Shown in pieces: positions 34,347 to 43,070 of a stretch of 64,000 bases of DNA (position 1 is its first letter; each line of letters opens with the position of its first letter). This stretch comes from Oligoflexia bacterium (GTDB taxonomy: Bacteria > Bdellovibrionota > Bacteriovoracia > Bacteriovoracales > Bacteriovoracaceae): assembly GCA_024229115.1 (NCBI GenBank), contig JAAEST010000061.1, forward strand, positions 124,001-188,000. The letters are read 5' to 3'. Under the pieces are notes generated by a model that was given only the letters and a program-made list of their open reading frames with translations, did not search any database and was not told where the DNA came from. Both the position numbers and the translations under genes were made by a program.

Positions 34347-35138
34347 CTACTTCTTCTTATCAGAAGAAGTCTTCTTTTTCTTGCCTTTCTTTTTAGCACC
34401 CTTAGCACCTTTCTTCTTACGAAGTTTAACTGCAGCAAAGGCACCACCACCAAGGAGAATAATCCATAGTAGGTTTTCTTCTAGAGGGTTAGATGAACCG
34501 GCCTGGCCTTTCTTTCTCTGTGCCCAACCTTCTTTATTATTTCCTGGATCAAAAATAACATCCCCATCAAGAAGTTCACCTTTTTCGCCTTTAATTCCAC
34601 CTTTAGGAATATATTTACCACCACGTTGTCCGCGGTTATCGAAAACCTTAAGAGTTTGAATGACTGATTCGAAAACATCTTTATAAGAGTTGTAATGTTC
34701 TTGGGCCACAGAGAATGTTACTGCAACACCTAGGTTACCTTTTGTTGTGGCCATATAACGAGTATAGAATCCTGGAACCTCTGAAGCGAGATGAAGACTA
34801 TCAACCCAACGCTGCCCCTTAATCTCTGAAATCTTAGTATACTTAGGCTCAGAAACTTGGGTCTTACCACCAGGTAATGTAAAAGTTTTATTTTTCTTCA
34901 GATAGGCCTGATAGGAAGGAAGAGAATCTTGACCACCTCTCACTTTAGCAGCAAGAATGATGATCGCTTCTTTCTTTCGATCTTTATTATTACTTTGGCA
35001 AACCCACTCAGTTCCTTCTAGCGAACAGTTCCAACCGGAAGGCAGCTGAAATTCACAATACTGACTGGTAAACTTATCAGCATGAGCAAGAGATATACTC
35101 AAACCTAAAACTGCTACTAAGCGCATGAAATAATTCAC
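34347..35138 (-). CDS. Exported single-pass membrane protein with Lys-rich tail
   Basis: GTG start at 35138 preceded by AAGGAG; signal peptide (RLVAVLGLSISLAHA). A folded periplasmic domain of about 145 residues (CEFQLPSGWNC...WVCQS; VFESVIQTLKVF) recalls lipoprotein/stress-type domains that begin with a 'xxLPxGW' strand. A Gly-rich linker leads to one membrane helix (LLWIILLGGGAFAAVKL) and a cytoplasmic tail KKKGAKGAKKKGKKKKTSSDKKK-like of almost pure Lys. The tail may bind nucleic acid, phospholipid or a partner. It follows the porin-like gene at 35224. Function unknown. Confidence 0.72.
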   Translation of the reverse strand: MNYFMRLVAVLGLSISLAHADKFTSQYCEFQLPSGWNCSLEGTEWVCQSNNKDRKKEAIIILAAKVRGGQDSLPSYQAYLKKNKTFTLPGGKTQVSEPKYTKISEIKGQRWVDSLHLASEVPGFYTRYMATTKGNLGVAVTFSVAQEHYNSYKDVFESVIQTLKVFDNRGQRGGKYIPKGGIKGEKGELLDGDVIFDPGNNKEGWAQRKKGQAGSSNPLEENLLWIILLGGGAFAAVKLRKKKGAKGAKKKGKKKKTSSDKKK

Positions 35139-35223
35139 GAAGCTCTCTCCTTCTTAAATATAACTTATTATAATTGTAACAGCTTGATAGATTTGCTCCA
35201 AATAAAAATCTACGGGAAAATAG

Positions 35224-36414
35224 TTACTTGGCCCTCGCGGTATAGCCCTTCTCTACTTTCGTCTTCTTATATTTCTTGAGCAATTTGATAATACTTTTAC
35301 TAGCGCCAACTTCAATGGCCACTCCTGTGGCCACCAGAATATTCCCACCAAAGAAGTCAGTCTTATAGATATCAAAGCGCATTCCCTGAGAGACATCACT
35401 ACTGATACCTTGATCTATTTGAACAAATTTACCTCTTGGGCTTACCTTAATAATAGTGGCCTCAATATTATATTCCTTAAAAGATTCAATCTTCTCATCT
35501 TCACGAGAGACACCGCTGCTGGCATAGACAATTTTTAATCCGGCAAAGGCAATATTATCTGTATAAACACCACTCATTCTTTGACCACCATAGGCCCCTA
35601 ATCTCCAACGAGAGTTTAGAGCATAATTGAGACCGCCATAGGCATCCATATACTCGCGATTAACAGAATTATAGAGAGCACTAGGCCCAAAAGATTGTCT
35701 TGGTTTAAGAGTTGGATCATCAGAATACTGATCACCATTCATACTCTTCACACCTTCAACACCAACAACCAGTCCCCATTTCTTCCAGGCCCAACCTGTT
35801 TCTAAGCTAAAAGCAATTTCTGGCGAAAGATTATCGCCAGGTACTTGGTAACCGGCAAAGAGAGAGAAAGAATGCTCCTTCGTTCTTTGATAAGAATAAG
35901 AAAGTCCTGCGGTATAGAAACTTCCTTCGTCGCCAAGATTAACTTCATCAGTTGGAGCGGTACTTGGAGGAGTGAATGAATTATTCGAGTTAGCCGCTTG
36001 TCCAAATTCTAAATGGAGTGTGTATTGAGATTTTGATGGAGACTTGAATTGATAACGAACAATTCCCTTGTAACTTTGAACACCAGAGTTAGATGCGCTA
36101 ACTTCATTAACCTTTGAAGATACAGAACGCCCGTTAATGGCAATACCAAGTTCATAGTTCTTGCCATATCCATAGAGAAGAGTCCCGCTAAAATCCATTT
36201 GAGAGAAACTATCGCCTTCAGCAAAAGTTGTCTCTGCACCATCTTTGTCAAAAGTTCCTGAAGAAGTCGTCGCACTTCCATCTAAAATAATTCGATAACT
36301 TTTATATTTAGAAATCTCTGCCAGGGGATTATAACTTAATACTCTTGCTTGAGTTTGGGACATGAAAAAAGTCAGCATCGCCAGCAACGATACTGTGAAC
36401 CTTGCGCTTGTCAT
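35224..36414 (-). CDS. Outer-membrane beta-barrel protein with C-terminal FlgT-like domain
   Basis: I start at 36414, giving the signal peptide TSARFTVSLLAMLTFFMSQTQA; a Met six codons earlier is possible. Residues ~40-290 alternate aromatic/Gly strands (FSGTLLYGYGKNYELGIAIN, YTAGLSYSYQRTKEHSFSLF, WRLGAYGGQRMSGVY) like a barrel. The last ~90 residues form a small beta domain (ATIIKVSPRGKFVQIDQG, GMRFDIYKTDFFGGN, VATGVAIEVGASKSI) resembling the C-terminal domain of FlgT and similar envelope proteins. 397 residues. Probably an envelope structural protein; porin function unproven. Confidence 0.72.
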   Translation of the reverse strand: MTSARFTVSLLAMLTFFMSQTQARVLSYNPLAEISKYKSYRIILDGSATTSSGTFDKDGAETTFAEGDSFSQMDFSGTLLYGYGKNYELGIAINGRSVSSKVNEVSASNSGVQSYKGIVRYQFKSPSKSQYTLHLEFGQAANSNNSFTPPSTAPTDEVNLGDEGSFYTAGLSYSYQRTKEHSFSLFAGYQVPGDNLSPEIAFSLETGWAWKKWGLVVGVEGVKSMNGDQYSDDPTLKPRQSFGPSALYNSVNREYMDAYGGLNYALNSRWRLGAYGGQRMSGVYTDNIAFAGLKIVYASSGVSREDEKIESFKEYNIEATIIKVSPRGKFVQIDQGISSDVSQGMRFDIYKTDFFGGNILVATGVAIEVGASKSIIKLLKKYKKTKVEKGYTARAK

Positions 36415-36464
36415 TTGAGAACAAACCTCCATTTATGTTCTTAGTAATAGAGTAACATAAATGC

Positions 36465-37100
36465 TTAACAAGCAGGTAATTTAAACTGAGAAAAATCTGC
36501 TTCTTCTTGAGAGCCAGTCACTGGATCAAAGCTAAACAACTTCTTTGTTTCCTTCCATTGACCTGGAACTTTCTCAAAGAGAGTAATATCTTTCGCCATC
36601 AGTTGAAAAGGACTAGTGAATTCCACCTTTGCTGTTTCAACTGCTGCTCCCAACATGAAGTTCTCTTGGAATCTCCCGATCGGAAGAAAAGGCTTATCAA
36701 GTTGGAGAAGACCTCCACCAGGACCTTTACGCTTCTTTAGCTTTCCACCAAATTCCTTCACTACCTCTTCAAGGTTTTCCATACTATGGAAAATATCAAT
36801 TGGAAGATCAGGCTTAAGATAAATAACTCCTTTACGACCTTGCTTAAAATCAAAGCCATTGAAGTTAACTTCAAGAGGACCACCAAGATCCATCATATGC
36901 GTATCCATTTCTTCTTCGAGTGTTTCAACAAAGCCATGAAGGGCCCTGTGATTACTAAAGTTTAATTGAAATGGTGGCAGAATCGTCATCTGTAATATAT
37001 TTGAGCGAGCATACTTCCAATCGAATCGTTCACGAAATGAGTCGATTTTTTTGAAATGCATGTAGTTAGGATAAAAAGTTAGACCAATAAAGAATCTCAT
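36465..37100 (-). CDS. LigT/2H-phosphoesterase-like protein lacking both catalytic His
   Basis: A 211-residue cytoplasmic protein with the outline of the two-His phosphoesterase fold: an opening RFFIGLTF strand and paired strand elements. The places where H-x-T is expected read LQMTILPPFQL and PFLPIGRFQEN, so both histidines are absent. This suggests RNA- or nucleotide-binding without phosphoesterase chemistry, or an unrelated fold. AGGAGG before the ATG supports the start. It lies downstream of the kinase at 37227 on the same strand with a palindrome in between. Confidence 0.55.
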   Translation of the reverse strand: MRFFIGLTFYPNYMHFKKIDSFRERFDWKYARSNILQMTILPPFQLNFSNHRALHGFVETLEEEMDTHMMDLGGPLEVNFNGFDFKQGRKGVIYLKPDLPIDIFHSMENLEEVVKEFGGKLKKRKGPGGGLLQLDKPFLPIGRFQENFMLGAAVETAKVEFTSPFQLMAKDITLFEKVPGQWKETKKLFSFDPVTGSQEEADFSQFKLPAC

Positions 37101-37136
37101 CGCCTTTCCTCCTGGATAGGGGTCTGAGTTGACCTT

Positions 37137-37159
37137 GAAAGAACGTCCATTGTTCTTTC
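37137..37159. promoter_or_regulatory. Perfect inverted repeat upstream of the 2H-like gene
   Basis: GAAAGAAC-N7-GTTCTTTC is a perfect 8-7-8 palindrome 37 to 59 bases before the ATG at 37100. No T-tract follows on either strand. Placement suggests an operator or an mRNA leader hairpin. Confidence 0.4.
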
Positions 37160-37226
37160 ACTTACTATAGGTTAGGCCCGTTCTAGATTCCTGACAAGAA
37201 AATAGTGTTAATATGAGAAATAATTA

Positions 37227-38561
37227 TCATGCCAACTTTCTAAGTTGCTGATTATGTGAGTGTGGAAATGGCAGAAAAATCTCCGAAACCCACTGCCCAT
37301 CGGTGATTTGGAAGCTAAACTTGCCTCCCTTCTCTTCACATAACCGAGTAACAGACTCAAGTCCTAGACCATTACCTTTTTGATCTTCAGGCCTAAAATC
37401 TAAAATAATATCGCTTAGATCTTTGGCCAATTCTTGAGACTTATCGTCAAGTTTGTAAATATTATTCTTAATTTTAATATGAAGACCAAGGCTATCGTAA
37501 TTGAAAACAAACTCAACACGATCGGCTTTAGATTCCGAAATATTTTTCACTAAATTATTAAGGACACGATAAAGAGTTGGATAATGAACAAGATTATTCT
37601 CTTTCATATCCATCGGTGCCTCTTGAGAAAGATTTCCCTCAAAGATAAAACTCGAATCCACCAGACTCGACGGAAGTAGATTTTCAATCATGCTAAAGAT
37701 CGCACCTTTAGCAAATTCAAAGTTAACCACATTATAAGAATTAACAAGATTCTTATGACCCAACTTATAATGATCTTTCACAAGTGACTCTAAAGTTCTA
37801 ACCTCTTGGAGAACTTCCATCGTTTCTTGTGGGGCCAAACCATCACTCTTAGCTATCTTATTTCCTAAGAATAAATTAAGACCGTGAGTAAGATTAATAA
37901 GATCATGAAAGAAGTATCTATCTTTTGTAGATTTATCTGAGTGACCAGCAATCTTTGATAGCTCATGGCCATTCTTTCTAAAAAGTCTCAAAATAAATTT
38001 CTTATTATCGCGATGAATATTGAAATGAGAAAGTCCACCAATCGACATATTCCAAAAGAAGAAAGTCATCAACGTTGAAAGCTTATAGTATCTTGGAACT
38101 TCATAAGAACTCTCCCCTTTTAAAAAGAAAGTTGCACAAAGGACCGCGAAGAATCCAAAAACACTCATGGCCTTACTCGTCTTATCAATATTGTCTAATT
38201 CAAGATCAGTTTCAATAATATAGAACGCAGTTAATGTAGGAATGAAAGAAAGAAGAAGACCGTACTCATTTCCTTGTTCAAGTGAATGGGCCCAAAGAAA
38301 GGCCATTTGCCCTAAGAGAAAAGGCCCTATCCCATTAACGTTATGAAGAACTTCCCCTCTCCCAAAATTTCTTATGAAAGTAAAAGTACTGATCACAGCA
38401 AACATTTTTAAAAAGAAATAATGCTCAAAGAACTTTGGTGAATTATGTTCACCAATAAAGGCAAGACCAAAAAGAAAAAGACCACTCATTGCACTGATAA
38501 ACAAATAGAAATCAATGAAACTAAGTGGTCTTAAAAAATTTTTCTTCAGTAAATCAACCAT
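37227..38561 (-). CDS. Membrane sensor histidine kinase
   Basis: A 444-residue product with six or seven N-terminal membrane helices (about 15-190), then a DHp helix with FFHDLINLTHG (phospho-His candidate around residue 218) and a catalytic ATPase domain: LNNLVKNISESKA (N box), a shortened G1 and GNGLGLESV (G2). The DHp motif departs from the HExxxP form. AAGGA precedes the ATG. No response regulator adjoins it. The membrane part carries no recognised sensor domain, so the signal may be membrane or redox state. Confidence 0.8.
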   Translation of the reverse strand: MVDLLKKNFLRPLSFIDFYLFISAMSGLFLFGLAFIGEHNSPKFFEHYFFLKMFAVISTFTFIRNFGRGEVLHNVNGIGPFLLGQMAFLWAHSLEQGNEYGLLLSFIPTLTAFYIIETDLELDNIDKTSKAMSVFGFFAVLCATFFLKGESSYEVPRYYKLSTLMTFFFWNMSIGGLSHFNIHRDNKKFILRLFRKNGHELSKIAGHSDKSTKDRYFFHDLINLTHGLNLFLGNKIAKSDGLAPQETMEVLQEVRTLESLVKDHYKLGHKNLVNSYNVVNFEFAKGAIFSMIENLLPSSLVDSSFIFEGNLSQEAPMDMKENNLVHYPTLYRVLNNLVKNISESKADRVEFVFNYDSLGLHIKIKNNIYKLDDKSQELAKDLSDIILDFRPEDQKGNGLGLESVTRLCEEKGGKFSFQITDGQWVSEIFLPFPHSHNQQLRKLA

Positions 38562-38603
38562 TTCTTTCCTTTCTACTTCAACCGTAAAAAAGAAAGAGTG
38601 GTT

Positions 38604-39884
38604 TTACTTAACAGTATCGAATCTCGCGCTGTTACCTAACTCTTCTTCTATACGCAGAAGCTGGTTATACTTTTCCATTCTGTCTGAGCGGCTAGCTGAT
38701 CCTGTTTTAATATGACCAGCACCACAGGCGACGGCTAAGTCAGCAATGAAACTGTCTCCAGTTTCACCAGAACGGTGGCTGATGATCGTCTTGTAATTAT
38801 TCTTATAAGCAAGTTCTAGTGTTTCAAAAGTTTCTGTTAAAGAACCGATCTGATTCACTTTGATTAAAATGGCATTCGCTTCACCATTATTAATCCCTTC
38901 CTCAAAGATTTTCTTATTTGTCACAAAGAGGTCATCTCCAACTAGAGTCAGTTTATTCCCAAGCTTTTCAGTCAGCAATTTCCAACCTTCGTGATCGTCT
39001 TCATCAAGACCATCCTCAATACTATATATCGGATATTGGTCCACAAAATTTGAATAATAATCCACCATTTCAGCAGAAGTATAAGACTTTCCTTGCATTG
39101 TATAAGTCCCATCTTTACAGAACTCATTAGCAGCACAATCAAGTGAAATTGAGATATCCTCACCTGGTTTATAACCAGCTCTTTTGATGGCCTCTAAGAT
39201 ACAATCAAGGGCCTCTTTATGACTTTTTAAACTTGGAGCAAATCCTCCTTCATCACCAACATTTGTCGAATAATCCGACTCACTTAGTACAGTTTTTAAA
39301 TGATGAAATGTTTCTACACCTGCTCTGAAGTTTTCAGAAAATGACTTCTTCATATGAGGAACAATCATAAACTCTTGGATATCAAGATTATTAGAAGCGT
39401 GAGCTCCCCCATTGATAATATTCATTAATGGAGCTGGAAGACGAAGGGCCGAAACAGGGTTCGGAACTTTAAGGTCTTCGTTTAAATATTTAAAAAGAGA
39501 CTTTCCATTATCTAGAGCTCCTGCTCTAGCTGCCGCCATAGAAACTGCAAGTATGGCATTAGCACCAAGTTTTTCTTTATTGGCCGTTCCATCTAGTTCA
39601 AGCATCGCCATATCGAGGGCCTTTTGCTCAGTCACTTCCTTTCCAATCAAAAGAGGAGCAATCTTTTCATTTACATTCTTAACTGCATCCCTAACTGACT
39701 TCCCAAGATAGTAAGACTTATCTCCATCTCTTAGTTCGAGAGCTTCTTTCTTACCTGTTGATGCTCCTGAAGGAACAGACGCTCTTCCAAGATTCCCGCT
39801 TTCAGTTTTTAGATCAACCTCAACTGTTGGGTTTCCTCTTGAATCAAGAACTTGTCTTGCCTTAATACTTGTAATTTTAGACAT
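38604..39884 (-). CDS. eno: Enolase
   Basis: Glycolytic phosphopyruvate hydratase converting 2-phosphoglycerate to phosphoenolpyruvate. The 426-residue product is highly conserved: [15 protein letters not shown] at the start, [75 protein letters not shown] precedes the ATG. It is a single gene between murI upstream and the sensor kinase downstream on the same strand. Confidence 0.98.
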   Translation of the reverse strand: MSKITSIKARQVLDSRGNPTVEVDLKTESGNLGRASVPSGASTGKKEALELRDGDKSYYLGKSVRDAVKNVNEKIAPLLIGKEVTEQKALDMAMLELDGTANKEKLGANAILAVSMAAARAGALDNGKSLFKYLNEDLKVPNPVSALRLPAPLMNIINGGAHASNNLDIQEFMIVPHMKKSFSENFRAGVETFHHLKTVLSESDYSTNVGDEGGFAPSLKSHKEALDCILEAIKRAGYKPGEDISISLDCAANEFCKDGTYTMQGKSYTSAEMVDYYSNFVDQYPIYSIEDGLDEDDHEGWKLLTEKLGNKLTLVGDDLFVTNKKIFEEGINNGEANAILIKVNQIGSLTETFETLELAYKNNYKTIISHRSGETGDSFIADLAVACGAGHIKTGSASRSDRMEKYNQLLRIEEELGNSARFDTVK

Positions 39885-39919
39885 GATATCTCCTCATTAA
39901 TTTTTTGAGGAATTATAGA

Positions 39920-40693
39920 CTATAAAGAGAGCTCTTTCAAAGAAAGCTCTGACCAATTTCCGCCAGTTCTTTCACTATATTTAAAAAATTGCTGAGTTGT
40001 CCCATCATGATACTTCGCCCTATTTTCTAAAAGACCAATGACTCTTTGAGCTATAGATGGTGAAGGACAGATAGTCTTTAGATTAAGAATCGCTTCAATC
40101 TCTTTTTTAATGAGAGGATAGTGAGTGCATCCAAGAATTAAGTAATTGAATTGATTTTCCTTTAAACTCTCCAGTAGTTCTTCAAGCTTACCTAGAAACT
40201 CATGATGATCAATCTCTTGAGAAAATCTTTTCTCTATTAAGCTGGCCAGCCCCTCTGTCACAATATGCTTTACTCTTCCCTGAGGATCTAATTTATCTTT
40301 CAATTGAATAAATTTATCGGCCTGCGCAGTGGCCTTAGTCGTGATGAGACCAAAGGTGCCTTTCTCCTCTGGGAACTTATTCAAATAGTTAATATAAGGC
40401 TCTACTCCAACTACAGGAATTTGAAGATGCTCACGCAAATAGACAACACTATGGGTCGTTGCACTATTACAGGCCACTACTAATAAGTCGATATCTTTCT
40501 TTAGAAGCTCTTTTGCTATCTCGAGCGATCGTTGTTGAATAAAAAGACCTGTCTTATCTCCATAAGGAGCATTTTCCCTGTCTGCAAAGTAGAAATAGTC
40601 GGCATCAAGATTTGAGTTCATCAATTCCTTTAGAATTGAAAATCCTCCTATCCCGCTATCAAAAAGCCCTATTTTAATCTTAAAATTATCCAT
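39920..40693 (-). CDS. murI: Glutamate racemase
   Basis: Makes D-glutamate for peptidoglycan. The 257-residue product has GLFDSGIGGFSILKEL, YFADRENAPYGDK, the first catalytic Cys in VVACNSATT, and the second in LGCTHYPLI. Its ATG is only 24 bases from the ATG of the divergent thioesterase, and neither has a Shine-Dalgarno, so their promoters must overlap each other or the coding starts. It is followed by eno after 35 bases on the same strand. Confidence 0.96.
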   Translation of the reverse strand: MDNFKIKIGLFDSGIGGFSILKELMNSNLDADYFYFADRENAPYGDKTGLFIQQRSLEIAKELLKKDIDLLVVACNSATTHSVVYLREHLQIPVVGVEPYINYLNKFPEEKGTFGLITTKATAQADKFIQLKDKLDPQGRVKHIVTEGLASLIEKRFSQEIDHHEFLGKLEELLESLKENQFNYLILGCTHYPLIKKEIEAILNLKTICPSPSIAQRVIGLLENRAKYHDGTTQQFFKYSERTGGNWSELSLKELSL

Positions 40694-40717
40694 TGCTTAA
40701 GATAATATACAGAAATT

Positions 40718-41158
40718 ATGAGAATCAAAATAGCTATTACATCAGAACAAAAGAAATTATTTGAAACCAGTTATAAAATTGGTGTGTCCGACCTTAACTA
40801 TGGCAACCACCTAGGCAATGATCGCGTTCTGCTCTTGGCCCATCAGGCCCGCGTCGAGTGGCTTAAGGAAATCGAACAAAGTGAGCTTGATTTCTTCGGG
40901 CAAGGACTGATCATGGCCGATAGTGCTTGCCAGTATAAATCCCAAGGACATCTCCACGATGAAGTAAAAATAGAAGTCTTTGGTTCACTAAACGGAAAAC
41001 TAGGCTTTGACCTTTTTTACAAAATGTCTAACATAACAAAGAATACAACACTTGCTCATGTAAAATCAGGAATGTTATTTTTTGATTATCAAAAATCAAA
41101 GATCTCGACTCTCTCAGAAGAGTCAGCTCTTAAATTTGAAAAGTTATTTCATGAATAA
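40718..41158 (+). CDS. Hotdog-fold acyl-CoA thioesterase, possible DHNA-CoA thioesterase
   Basis: A 146-residue 4HBT-type protein: VSDLNYGNHLGNDRVLLLAHQARVEWL at the active helix (Asp and Asn positions) and the paired strands DEVKIEVFGSLN and ARTLAHVKSGML-like. Such enzymes hydrolyse acyl- or aryl-CoA thioesters. The window encodes every menaquinone step except MenB and the DHNA-CoA thioesterase, so this is a candidate for the latter, by elimination only. The ATG lacks a Shine-Dalgarno, has TATACA six bases upstream, and overlaps the next gene by eight bases. Confidence 0.75.
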   Translation: MRIKIAITSEQKKLFETSYKIGVSDLNYGNHLGNDRVLLLAHQARVEWLKEIEQSELDFFGQGLIMADSACQYKSQGHLHDEVKIEVFGSLNGKLGFDLFYKMSNITKNTTLAHVKSGMLFFDYQKSKISTLSEESALKFEKLFHE

Positions 41159-41852
41159 GAAGTTGGTAAAAAATCTTAAGAACTTTGGTGATTTTAAATC
41201 ACCCTTCTTTGCGATGAAATTAACTCCTGTTAATGATCACTATGAAAATATCCTCACTGTTCAAGAGCAAGCTTCAAAAAAAACTCACTCTTTAAAATTT
41301 GAAAATACAGAAAAAGACCAGACACTCTTTATTGATCTGGGAGGACTTTTTAAAAAATCAACTTTCAACTTAAGTGATGACAAAGATCTTGTTCTTGAAA
41401 AGTTTCTTACTCTCTATGATCTCATGATTAAAAACCTTCATGATCAAAACTTTAATGTTGAAAGTAAGCTTCCTCTTCAAGGTGAAGAAAAAGGTCTAGA
41501 GTGGATAAGAACAAGTATTATTCCTCTAAAGTCTGCTCTGGAAAGCTTTCTTCCAGATCACCCGAAATATGATGACAAGAACAGACTATCTCTATCAATC
41601 TGGTCAGGTAAAAGAGACCAAGACCTAGACGAATTAAGGTTGATAATTTTCAATCTCGATATCAAAATTCTCTTTAATCAAGAGCTCTTAGAAGTCATTA
41701 TTTATAATAAGAAGAATGCTTCAAAATTCGACTACAACGGCAATCCAGACTTTCATGGTAAATTTCAGCGATACTCCCATAATGTAACCAAAGAAATCTT
41801 TACCTTTCTTACGCCTCTCAGATCTGCATATATTGCCCAATTCTTAAGCTAA
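41151..41852 (+). CDS. Unrecognised cytoplasmic protein coupled to the thioesterase
   Basis: I start at ATG 41151, inside the end of the thioesterase gene, which gives 233 residues; 23 upstream codons would lie wholly inside that gene. No signal peptide, membrane helix or known motif. It contains LSLSIWSGKRDQDLDELRLIIFNLD and charged helices, and looks globular. Overlap of eight bases with the thioesterase indicates coupling. It is followed by the leaderless CheY-like gene. Confidence 0.65.
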   Translation: MNKKLVKNLKNFGDFKSPFFAMKLTPVNDHYENILTVQEQASKKTHSLKFENTEKDQTLFIDLGGLFKKSTFNLSDDKDLVLEKFLTLYDLMIKNLHDQNFNVESKLPLQGEEKGLEWIRTSIIPLKSALESFLPDHPKYDDKNRLSLSIWSGKRDQDLDELRLIIFNLDIKILFNQELLEVIIYNKKNASKFDYNGNPDFHGKFQRYSHNVTKEIFTFLTPLRSAYIAQFLS

Positions 41853-41888
41853 TTGGGTAATTACAGCAAAGTAACTTATAATAAAATC
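41853..41888 (+). promoter_or_regulatory. Promoter giving a leaderless response-regulator mRNA
   Basis: TTGGGT (41853-41858), 18 bases, then a perfect TATAAT (41877-41882), which ends six bases before the ATG at 41889. No Shine-Dalgarno lies before the ATG. The predicted transcript start falls at the start codon. Confidence 0.65.
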
Positions 41889-42311
41889 ATGACAAGTAAG
41901 AAGATTCTCATCGTCGATGATGATCCTGATATTCTTATACTCCTTCGGCATTTTTTGAGTGGCGAAGAATACCTCGTTTTCACCACTGAAAATGCTAGTG
42001 AATGTTATCAAATAATTGAGAAGGAAATTCCTGATCTTGTTATCAGCGACATACTCATGCCTGATATAAATGGCCTTATTTTGATTAAAGAGCTAACTGA
42101 AAAATATAAGGGTCTTAATATTTTGGCCATGAGTGAAGGTGGATCTTCTGATGCTCGTGACATTGTGGCCTCTATTGTTCTTGGGCAGGCCATGCACTTT
42201 GGTGCCAAATATGCTTTTCAAAAACCTATAAAGAAAGAAGAATTCCTCAGCGTCATCAAGGGTGTTTTTGATAATACTCTTTCAAGTATTGAATTTAAAA
42301 TTTCTAGCTAA
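41889..42311 (+). CDS. Single-domain response regulator (CheY-like)
   Basis: A 140-residue receiver with all key residues: VDDDPD at strand 1, phosphoacceptor Asp54 in LVISDILMPDING, Thr/Ser-type turn after LAMSEGG, and Lys in FQKPIKKEE. No output domain. Twelve upstream codons of open frame contain the promoter, so the ATG at 41889 is the start. It meets the convergent receiver-CNB gene end to end (stop at 42311 against stop at 42312), suggesting it works with the hybrid kinase at 43067-46273. Confidence 0.88.
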   Translation: MTSKKILIVDDDPDILILLRHFLSGEEYLVFTTENASECYQIIEKEIPDLVISDILMPDINGLILIKELTEKYKGLNILAMSEGGSSDARDIVASIVLGQAMHFGAKYAFQKPIKKEEFLSVIKGVFDNTLSSIEFKISS

Positions 42312-43070
42312 TTACTTATTCTTAGCGATACTTTCAGCTTTTCTTAGCCTTTGAACTAATTGAGAAATGAACATCTCAACCCATAATGGTTGTGCTGTCA
42401 TATATTCTTGAAATTTATTTTTTTTAACAACCATCACTTCACAGGTGGTCATACATTTAGCAGAATAAGTTCGTGTTAGCCCTTCTTGGAAAATACCCAC
42501 TTCCCCTACAATTTCTGGAGACTTTACAAGCCCCATTTGAAATACATCGCCTTCTTTCTCTTGATAGGCCATGACTTCTCCTGAGTAGAGAACATAAATT
42601 TCTTCAAGAGAATCACCTTGTTTAAAAATATCTTGACCTTGATTGAATATTTTAAAAACTCCACCGTGATTACTATTTTTATAAATATAGAATTCCATTT
42701 TCTCAATAAAGCCTTGAGTTGAAGTCTGAGGATCAACACGAGAATAGGAAAGCCCATTAACAGCATCAAGTTGATCTTTGAGTTTTTCATCACTTGATTT
42801 AAAAATTAAAGGTATCTTGGAAAACTTCTTAGAACTTTTAAGCTTTTTAAAGAATGCATTGAGATGACCTGGTTCAAAATCCCTTTCAAATGAGATCATG
42901 ATCACAAGAGGCAACTCATCTTCTAATGCTTCAAGTGCGTCTGATATATTATCTGTCGCTAAAATATCATAACGTGTATCACGTCCTGCTACTTCTTTGG
43001 CAATATTCTTAAGAAAGTCAACATGACTATCGATGAGAATGATTTTCTTTTTCAAACTAATCAATCTCAT
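42312..43070 (-). CDS. Degenerate receiver fused to a cyclic-nucleotide-binding domain
   Basis: Residues ~8-130 have a receiver-like outline (KIILIDSHVDFLKNIAKEV) but the phosphoacceptor strand reads PLVIMISFERDF, without Asp at the usual place, and no KP motif. Residues ~135-245 are a cNMP-binding domain: IFKQGDSLEEIYVLYSGEV, EIVGEVGIFQEGLTRTYSAKC, CEVMVVKKNKF. It has no DNA-binding helix-turn-helix, so it may act by protein contact. Start overlaps the end of the hybrid kinase by four bases. Probably integrates kinase and cyclic-nucleotide signals. Confidence 0.8.
   Translation of the reverse strand: MRLISLKKKIILIDSHVDFLKNIAKEVAGRDTRYDILATDNISDALEALEDELPLVIMISFERDFEPGHLNAFFKKLKSSKKFSKIPLIFKSSDEKLKDQLDAVNGLSYSRVDPQTSTQGFIEKMEFYIYKNSNHGGVFKIFNQGQDIFKQGDSLEEIYVLYSGEVMAYQEKEGDVFQMGLVKSPEIVGEVGIFQEGLTRTYSAKCMTTCEVMVVKKNKFQEYMTAQPLWVEMFISQLVQRLRKAESIAKNK

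Noticed and set aside
34381-34659. Plus-strand frame opposite the Lys-rich membrane protein
   Set aside because: Low-complexity complement of Lys/Gly codons; no start signal.
38972-39163. Frames within eno on both strands
   Set aside because: Enolase is unambiguous in its own frame; these are shadows.
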